Positions 59,531 to 64,000 of a stretch of 64,000 nucleotides of DNA are shown one piece after another. A model generated the notes under the pieces. It made no database searches. It saw only the letters and a program-made list of their open reading frames with translations, and had not been told where the DNA came from. Both the position numbers and the translations under genes were made by a program. Origin of the DNA: Streptomyces minutiscleroticus (GTDB lineage Bacteria; Actinomycetota; Actinomycetes; Streptomycetales; Streptomycetaceae); NCBI RefSeq assembly GCF_014650875.1, contig NZ_BMVU01000017.1, positions 62,001 through 126,000 of the forward strand, written 5' to 3'. Every line of letters begins with the position of its first letter. Position 1 is the stretch's first letter.

Positions 59531-60886
59531 TCAGGACAGGTCGAATCCGGAAACGTTGGACGTCTGGTACCAGGGACCGTCGTAGGCGCCGGTCTTCAGG
59601 TACAGGCTGCCGTTCTGGATCATGCCGATCCTGTCGCCGCTGACTTCGAAGTCACCGATCGGGCCGTTGGCGACGGTCTTCCAGGTGCTCTGCGGGCCGT
59701 CCTCCTGCAGGACGAGCTTGCCGTTGTGCTCGGCGAGGATGCGGTTGCCGGACACGGAGAACCGGGAGATGCCGTCGGTGTCGTACCAGCGCTCCTTCAG
59801 ACCGCCGTCCTTGACCGACAGCTTGCTGCCGCGCAGCACGCCGATCCGGCCGCCGTCGAGGTCGAAGGACGACACGCCCTCGGTGAGGTGCTGCCACGAG
59901 GCGTCCAGGCTGCCCTCCTGGACCATGAACTTGCCGTCCGTGGTCGTCACGCCGACCCGGTTCGTGTCCAGGTCGAACGCGGTGACCCCGTTGGTGGTGT
60001 GCCACTTGGCGTCGAGCGAGCCCGTCTTGGTGTGCAGCACGTTGCCCGGCTGCAGCACGCCGACCACGTCGCCGTCGAGGTCGAAGTCGACCACGTCGTC
60101 CGCGATCTTCTTCCATTCGGCCTTCAGGCCGCCTTCCTTGACGAGCAGCTGGTCGTTCTGGTTGATCACGCCGATGCGGTCGCTGGTGGCCTTGTACGCC
60201 TTGACGTTCTCCGTCAGCGAGGTCCAGCTGGTCTGCGGACCGCCTTCCTGGGCGTACAGGACACCGTTCTGCACGGCCAGGACGCGGGGGGTGGGCGGAG
60301 CGGGAACGTCCTGTTCCAGACCCACCGGGGACACGAAGGCACTGATGGTCTGGCCGAAGATGCTGCTGCCGACCTGACCGTAGCCCTTGCTGTACGACAC
60401 CGTCGAGGTGGCGGCGTTGCTGCCGCCGAAGTTGCCGTTGGTGACCTGGATGGTCCGGTCGGCGTACACCTGCACGACCACTCCGACGTGATCGGCCCTG
60501 CCTCCGCCGAGGTAGTTGAACACCACGGCGTCGCCGACCTTGGGCACATAGCTCTTGTCGGTGTGAAGGGTGCCCTTGTTCTGCCCGTACAGGAAGAAGC
60601 TGCCGGCCGCCGGTGTCAGGCCGTCGACCTGGGCTCCCGTCTTGGCCCACAGCCACTTGGCGTAGTCCGCGCACCACGCCTCGGGGGAGCCGCCGGCTCC
60701 CGTGCAGCTGCTGTAGAAGCCGACCTCGCCGTGGCTGTTCGTGCTGCAGGCGTTCTTGGCGAAGTTGGCCTGGTTGAGCTTCACCAGGTCCTGTGCGGTG
60801 GCGGCGGAGGCGGTCGACGTCGCGGTCATCATGAGGGCGGAGCTCGCGGTCAGCAGGAGCGCAGTGCGGGCGGTCTTGGCGAACAT
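59531..60886 (-). CDS. Secreted CHAP-domain protein with seven beta-propeller repeats
   Basis: 451 aa from ATG 60886 (GGGAGAAG upstream). Signal peptide (about 1-28, ending TASAA). CHAP amidase/peptidase domain with Cys72 (SPEAWCADYAKW) and His133 (GGRADHVGVV). The C-terminal 250 residues are seven repeats of about 36-40 residues (LLVKEGGLKAEW, FMVQEGSLDASW, LSVKDGGLKERW, LYLKTGAYDGPW), a tectonin/tachylectin-like propeller. It probably cuts peptidoglycan, with sugar binding by the propeller. Extracellular. Confidence 0.9.
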   Translation of the reverse strand: MFAKTARTALLLTASSALMMTATSTASAATAQDLVKLNQANFAKNACSTNSHGEVGFYSSCTGAGGSPEAWCADYAKWLWAKTGAQVDGLTPAAGSFFLYGQNKGTLHTDKSYVPKVGDAVVFNYLGGGRADHVGVVVQVYADRTIQVTNGNFGGSNAATSTVSYSKGYGQVGSSIFGQTISAFVSPVGLEQDVPAPPTPRVLAVQNGVLYAQEGGPQTSWTSLTENVKAYKATSDRIGVINQNDQLLVKEGGLKAEWKKIADDVVDFDLDGDVVGVLQPGNVLHTKTGSLDAKWHTTNGVTAFDLDTNRVGVTTTDGKFMVQEGSLDASWQHLTEGVSSFDLDGGRIGVLRGSKLSVKDGGLKERWYDTDGISRFSVSGNRILAEHNGKLVLQEDGPQSTWKTVANGPIGDFEVSGDRIGMIQNGSLYLKTGAYDGPWYQTSNVSGFDLS

Positions 60887-62129
60887 GGCGGTCTTCTCCC
60901 TGGGCCGGGTGGTACACAACGGATCGGGCTGTCGTCCTGTGCCGCCGGTTGGGAGAGTGGCCTGTGCACCGTGCGCTCGCACCGCGGTGAAGCGTGACGT
61001 GTGCGAAGCCTTGGCGCCGAGCCCGTGGCGAGCCGGTGCCTTCCCCTGCGCCGGCCGGTCGGCTGGACGGGAAGAACACTGGCAGCGGGGTCCAAAAGGA
61101 ACCTCAAGACGCCGTTTGAGGAATTCTTCAGCTGTGTCCCGGACCTGTTGAAGGCGCTGGTGAAGCTGTTGGACATGTCTGTGGGCGATGAGGCGGACGG
61201 CGAGTTTGCGGAGCACTTCGTGGGTGTCGTCGCGCCGGTCCCGGCAGATGCGCGGGCGCGGCGCAAGGACATCGGTGACCGCGGTGCCGAAGCCGCGGAC
61301 CGAAGCGACTTCGATCCCGAGTTCCCGAGTTGTCGAGTTGTCGAGCGTGGGCGGCGAGGCTGTCGGCGAGGGCGCGCTGTGCGGCAAGCGCCGCGTCCTC
61401 CGGCAGCCGCAGACGCAGCCGCTCTGCGAGCCGGGCGCGACCGGGGCGCGTGGCTGAGCAACCAGGGCGTCCCGGGGCCAGAGGTGCTCGATCGGCACTC
61501 CAGTGATGCGGCTGCCTGCCCGGTAATCGGTGTCGTCCGCGGTGTGCCCGCCGTTCAGCTGTCCGCCGCGGAGTCCGCGGCCGGACCGCGCGGCAGGGTG
61601 CGGCAGGCGGCGGGCGAAGCGGTGGGGAAAGGTCGCACAGCGGATCGTGCCGCACGGCCTCGAGCCCGACGTCCTGCGTCAGGAACTCATCGGGCCCGGA
61701 GACGCGTTCCGTTCGCGACGGCACCGCTTCGCCTTTCGGGCACCGCGCAGCACTACGTGGTGATCGGCTCGGGAGATTGAGATGGTACTGGGCGGACTCA
61801 ATACCCGAGCTGGATGAACGGCCGCTTCGCGACCGTGGCAGGCGCCGTCGCTGTCACCATGGTCCTCCCCTCCCCCGCGTTGATCGTCAGCACAGAACCT
61901 ACCGATTCGTCAGCGTCTCCAGCCGTCCCGTGCTCGTCCCGTCATCAGCACCCGGTTCGTCGACGGGCAGCCTGCGGAGTGAGTGTTGTGGTTCTGTCAG
62001 CGTTGCGCTGCGGCTTCGGGAGGGCAGTGCCCGATTGAGCGGCGCAGTCCTCCCGCCGACTACGGAGGAGTCTCGGTACCCTCTCCACTCATTAGAAGCA
62101 GGGCTAACAACGTCTATTGCTACGGAGCG
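60887..62129. other. 1.2-kb region with decayed coding traces only
   Basis: On the minus strand a helical pattern (LAERLRLRLPEDAALAAQRA, then RELGIEVASVRGFGTAVTDV and DDTHEVLRKLAVRLIAHRHV) continues across a frame change at a short tandem repeat (CTCGACAACTCGACAACTCG, near 61340). It looks like a broken gene of unknown family. A plus-strand ORF at 61814-62038 has a weak secretory look but no support. No intact gene. Confidence 0.45.
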
Positions 62130-62552
62130 ATGTTGCGCATCACGATCACCATCGAAGAACCCAGCGGCGACTTCCAGGACCGGCTTCTCGCCCTCCTCCA
62201 GGAGTACGCCGCCCACGTGGAGATCGACACGACGTGGACCATCGACCGTGCCCTGCAGTACTACCGGACGCTTCCACAGCGGGCCCAAGACATCGTCCTC
62301 GGTGCCGTGTCCAACTCAGGGTTCGTCAGTGATGAAGAACTCCGTACGGACGGTGGGAGTCTGCGAGGGCACAGCGGCGCCCTGAAGCGAGTACTGGAGC
62401 GGGGCGTACGGGAGGGCTGGTGGCCGGCCGGTATGCAGGCGCCGATCCGGGCACAGGGGCCCGGCTTCGGAAAGGTGCAGGGGTACTCCATGCCGAGTCA
62501 CCTCGTGGAGACCTTCTTCGCCGCTATCGACCGCTACAACAAACAGAAGTGA
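62130..62552 (+). CDS. Hypothetical 140-aa protein
   Basis: ATG 62130 with GGAG just upstream. ITITIEEPSGDFQDRLLALL, HVEIDTTWTIDRALQYYRTL, AQDIVLGAVSNSGFVSDEEL and SGALKRVLERGVREGWWPAG suggest a soluble alpha/beta protein with a C-terminal helical part. No family recognised with certainty. The next feature is the palindrome cluster downstream of parB, so it may be a plasmid gene. Confidence 0.7.
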   Translation: MLRITITIEEPSGDFQDRLLALLQEYAAHVEIDTTWTIDRALQYYRTLPQRAQDIVLGAVSNSGFVSDEELRTDGGSLRGHSGALKRVLERGVREGWWPAGMQAPIRAQGPGFGKVQGYSMPSHLVETFFAAIDRYNKQK

Positions 62553-62768
62553 GAGCATCCGCCATGGCAAGGTCATGCCCGAGCGGCAGTACGAACAAGC
62601 GGTGGCAGTCCGGAGGGCTGTCTTCCATGCCCGGCTCTCCCCCACTCCCCCACTCCCCCGGCTCGGAGGCTGCCGGTCTTCAGCCCCACGGATGGCCGAA
62701 AGCGCATCGGTACTGCGCTGCTGACATAGGCAGCACGCAGCATCGGGCTGAGCATCACTCCCCGGTTT

Positions 62769-63051
62769 GTTGTCCGCGGACAACGAGCCGACTGAGCCGT
62801 CTGGCAGTTGAGGGAACAACGAGGAAAGCGACACCGCCTGCTGACCGGACACCATCTTTGTTGTCCGCGGACAACGAAGCCCCACCAGGCTCTCCCATGC
62901 CGACAGCATCAGGTTGCACCCTTCCGGCAGTGCACCGCTCATGTTGTCCGCGGACAACGAACCGGCCGATACAGCGGCAAGCAGACACAGCGACGGGGAG
63001 CGGCGTACAACCACACCCGATCAGATGCCGATGGTGTTGTCCGCGGACAAC
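62769..63051. repeat. parS-like palindrome cluster, intergenic (4 copies)
   Basis: Four exact copies of the 16-bp palindrome GTTGTCCGCGGACAAC at 62769-62784, 62860-62875, 62943-62958 and 63036-63051, spaced 91, 83 and 93 bp (about 8-9 helical turns). They lie just downstream of the parB gene. Three more copies lie inside parB. This is the layout expected for a ParB-bound centromere. Confidence 0.85.
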
Positions 63052-63161
63052 AAACCAGAGGAACCTGCGCCGCCTGCTTCTCTGCCTCCATCACCTAGCG
63101 GAGAGCCTGGGCCGGGGGAAGTTGTCGCCAGAAGCAGAGCAGTCCGATCCGCAGACCATAC

Positions 63162-63209
63162 GAGGGCCTGGTCGTCCTGCCGTTCCCTGCGCAGGATGAC
63201 CAGGCCCTC
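63162..63209 (-). terminator. Terminator hairpin after parB
   Basis: Arms GAGGGCCTGGTCGTCCTGC and GCAGGATGACCAGGCCCTC pair at 18 of 19 positions (the other is a wobble), with a 10-nt loop, 13 bp beyond the parB stop. Confidence 0.8.
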
Positions 63210-63221
63210 ATGTGCTGTCGA

Positions 63222-64000
63222 TCAGGTCGACTGCTGCTCAGGCTGTGCCAGATCCTGCAGCAGAGCGTTGTACTCCTCAGGGTGGTTCTCACGCAGCAGC
63301 TGCATCCATACACGCGCGCCCTGGGTGAATACGTCAGCATCCATCTTCCGGTACAGGTGGTGGACGACGTACGGGGCGTTGTCGTACGGCAGCCTCTTCG
63401 GCTGGCCGGATGCCGCCTGCTCACCCTTGGAGTCCGCCTCATCGGCACTCTGCGGAGCAGGCGTGATCGCCTCGGGGTTGCGCTGCTGCTTGGGGAGAGC
63501 AGCGTCCTGCTGGGCGTCACCGCCTTCGTTGTTGTCCGCGGACAACGAACCGGACGATGCGGCGACGGCCGGGGGAGTAGCGGCGGAAGATCCGTCGTCA
63601 GCCGGTCGAAGGGGAGTGTTGTTGTCCGCGGACAACGTACCGGGGGAGTCCGCATCGTCTGCTGCACGGGGTGCCGCAGGCTCTGCCGCCGTCGCAGGCT
63701 CCGCTGCCGCCGGAGGTTCCGCGTCCGGTGCTTCGTTGTCCGCGGACAACGAGCCGCGCTCGTCCTCGGTCCGGCGCAAGGCCTGCAACTGTGCGCGTTC
63801 ATCCGCCTTCGCCCGGGCAGCGGCCTCCTTCACGGACTTCAGGTGCTCCAAAAGCCCCGCAGCGTCCAGGCCGGGGTTGTCCTTGGCGTAGCGGGCCAAC
63901 GCACGCCCGTCACGCTCGGGCAGGCTGCCGGCGCTGAGCATCGCCTGGATCTCGTCCGGCAGTTCCAGCAGCGCCAGCTGATTGGTCACCCACGATCGGT
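63222..64000 (-). CDS. parB: ParB-type partition protein, 5' truncated by window edge
   Basis: The frame is open to the window end; RSWVTNQLALLELPDEIQAM is the helix-turn-helix recognition and following helix of ParB/KorB-type proteins, then LPERDGRALARYAK. A long acidic Ala/Pro-rich linker follows, and a C-terminal domain (LPYDNAPYVVHHLYRKMDAD, VWMQLLRENHPEEYNALLQD). The N-terminal ParB box lies outside. The linker contains LSADN three times, each encoded by a GTTGTCCGCGGACAAC palindrome. Confidence 0.85.
   Translation of the reverse strand, partial: RSWVTNQLALLELPDEIQAMLSAGSLPERDGRALARYAKDNPGLDAAGLLEHLKSVKEAAARAKADERAQLQALRRTEDERGSLSADNEAPDAEPPAAAEPATAAEPAAPRAADDADSPGTLSADNNTPLRPADDGSSAATPPAVAASSGSLSADNNEGGDAQQDAALPKQQRNPEAITPAPQSADEADSKGEQAASGQPKRLPYDNAPYVVHHLYRKMDADVFTQGARVWMQLLRENHPEEYNALLQDLAQPEQQST
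63531..63750. repeat. parS-like palindromes inside parB (3 copies)
   Basis: Exact copies of GTTGTCCGCGGACAAC at 63531-63546, 63621-63636 and 63735-63750, spaced 90 and 114 bp. All are read in the same frame, giving LSADN in the unstructured linker of the protein. Together with the four downstream copies they form a seven-site array over about 1 kb. Confidence 0.85.

Noticed and set aside
61814..62038. Possible secreted 74-aa peptide
   Set aside because: Weak hydrophobic start only; no RBS and no conserved context.
62316..63014. 232-aa minus-strand ORF with LSADN-like repeats
   Set aside because: The repeated words come from the palindromes in the intergenic array; the ORF overlaps the real 140-aa gene on the other strand and has poor codon use.
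62769..63750. CRISPR array
   Set aside because: Repeats are palindromic 16-mers with 67-98 bp (and one 479-bp) gaps and partly lie in a coding gene; no cas genes.

Overview
The DNA is high-GC actinobacterial, almost certainly Streptomyces: GTG starts, GTGA/ATGA stop-start overlaps, SARP/AfsR, StrR-like and MocR regulators, and a rare TTA codon in one regulator. Three apparently separate specialised-metabolite loci lie beside replication- and partition-like genes, and a 5'-truncated ParB with seven copies of a 16-bp palindrome sits at the right edge. This suggests a large, probably linear, plasmid or a plasmid-derived chromosome arm. No rRNA, tRNA or CRISPR was seen.

Region 1 (1-10.6 kb) is the right part of an aromatic type II polyketide cluster with deoxysugar genes: 4,6-dehydratase, KS-alpha, KS-beta, SnoaL-like protein, FAD monooxygenase, 4-ketoreductase, 3-ketoreductase, 2,3-dehydratase, ACP, a FabL-like enoyl-reductase-type SDR and a PF04199 cyclase. 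A decayed IS3-type transposase scar (10.9-11.1 kb) separates it from region 2.

Region 2 (11.1-31.8 kb) is an NRPS/PKS hybrid made of free-standing parts. One operon reads C, PCP, A, luciferase-like monooxygenase, methyltransferase, A-PCP, C and a secreted M1 aminopeptidase. A second reads KS-(dead AT)-ACP, thioesterase II, 3-hydroxyacyl-CoA-type dehydrogenase, carrier protein, acyl-CoA dehydrogenase, class II aaRS-like ligase and free AT. The second set matches the logic of aminomalonyl-ACP supply (zwittermicin, colibactin), with an aaRS-like ligase where those pathways use an adenylation domain. A MocR regulator, a StrR/ParB-like regulator and small proteins follow (30.4-33.8 kb).

Region 3 (34-48.4 kb) is the most novel part, a candidate RiPP locus. 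It has a 27-aa precursor-like peptide with its own strong RBS and flanking hairpins, two JmjC/cupin-type oxygenases, a TobZ-type carbamoyltransferase, a DinB protein, cytosolic M13 and S9 peptidases, an M20 amidase, a LOG protein, an MFS exporter and a TTA-containing LuxR-type regulator. A perfect 74-bp palindrome and repeated GTTGAACAC-like motifs mark the control regions.

Region 4 (48.4-64 kb) holds a decayed copy of the peptide/StrR-regulator pair, four winged-helix replication-like genes, a candidate antisense RNA, an iteron-like repeat block, a frameshifted LRV-repeat gene, an Uma2 remnant, a SARP/AfsR regulator, a secreted CHAP protein, and parB with its palindromes.
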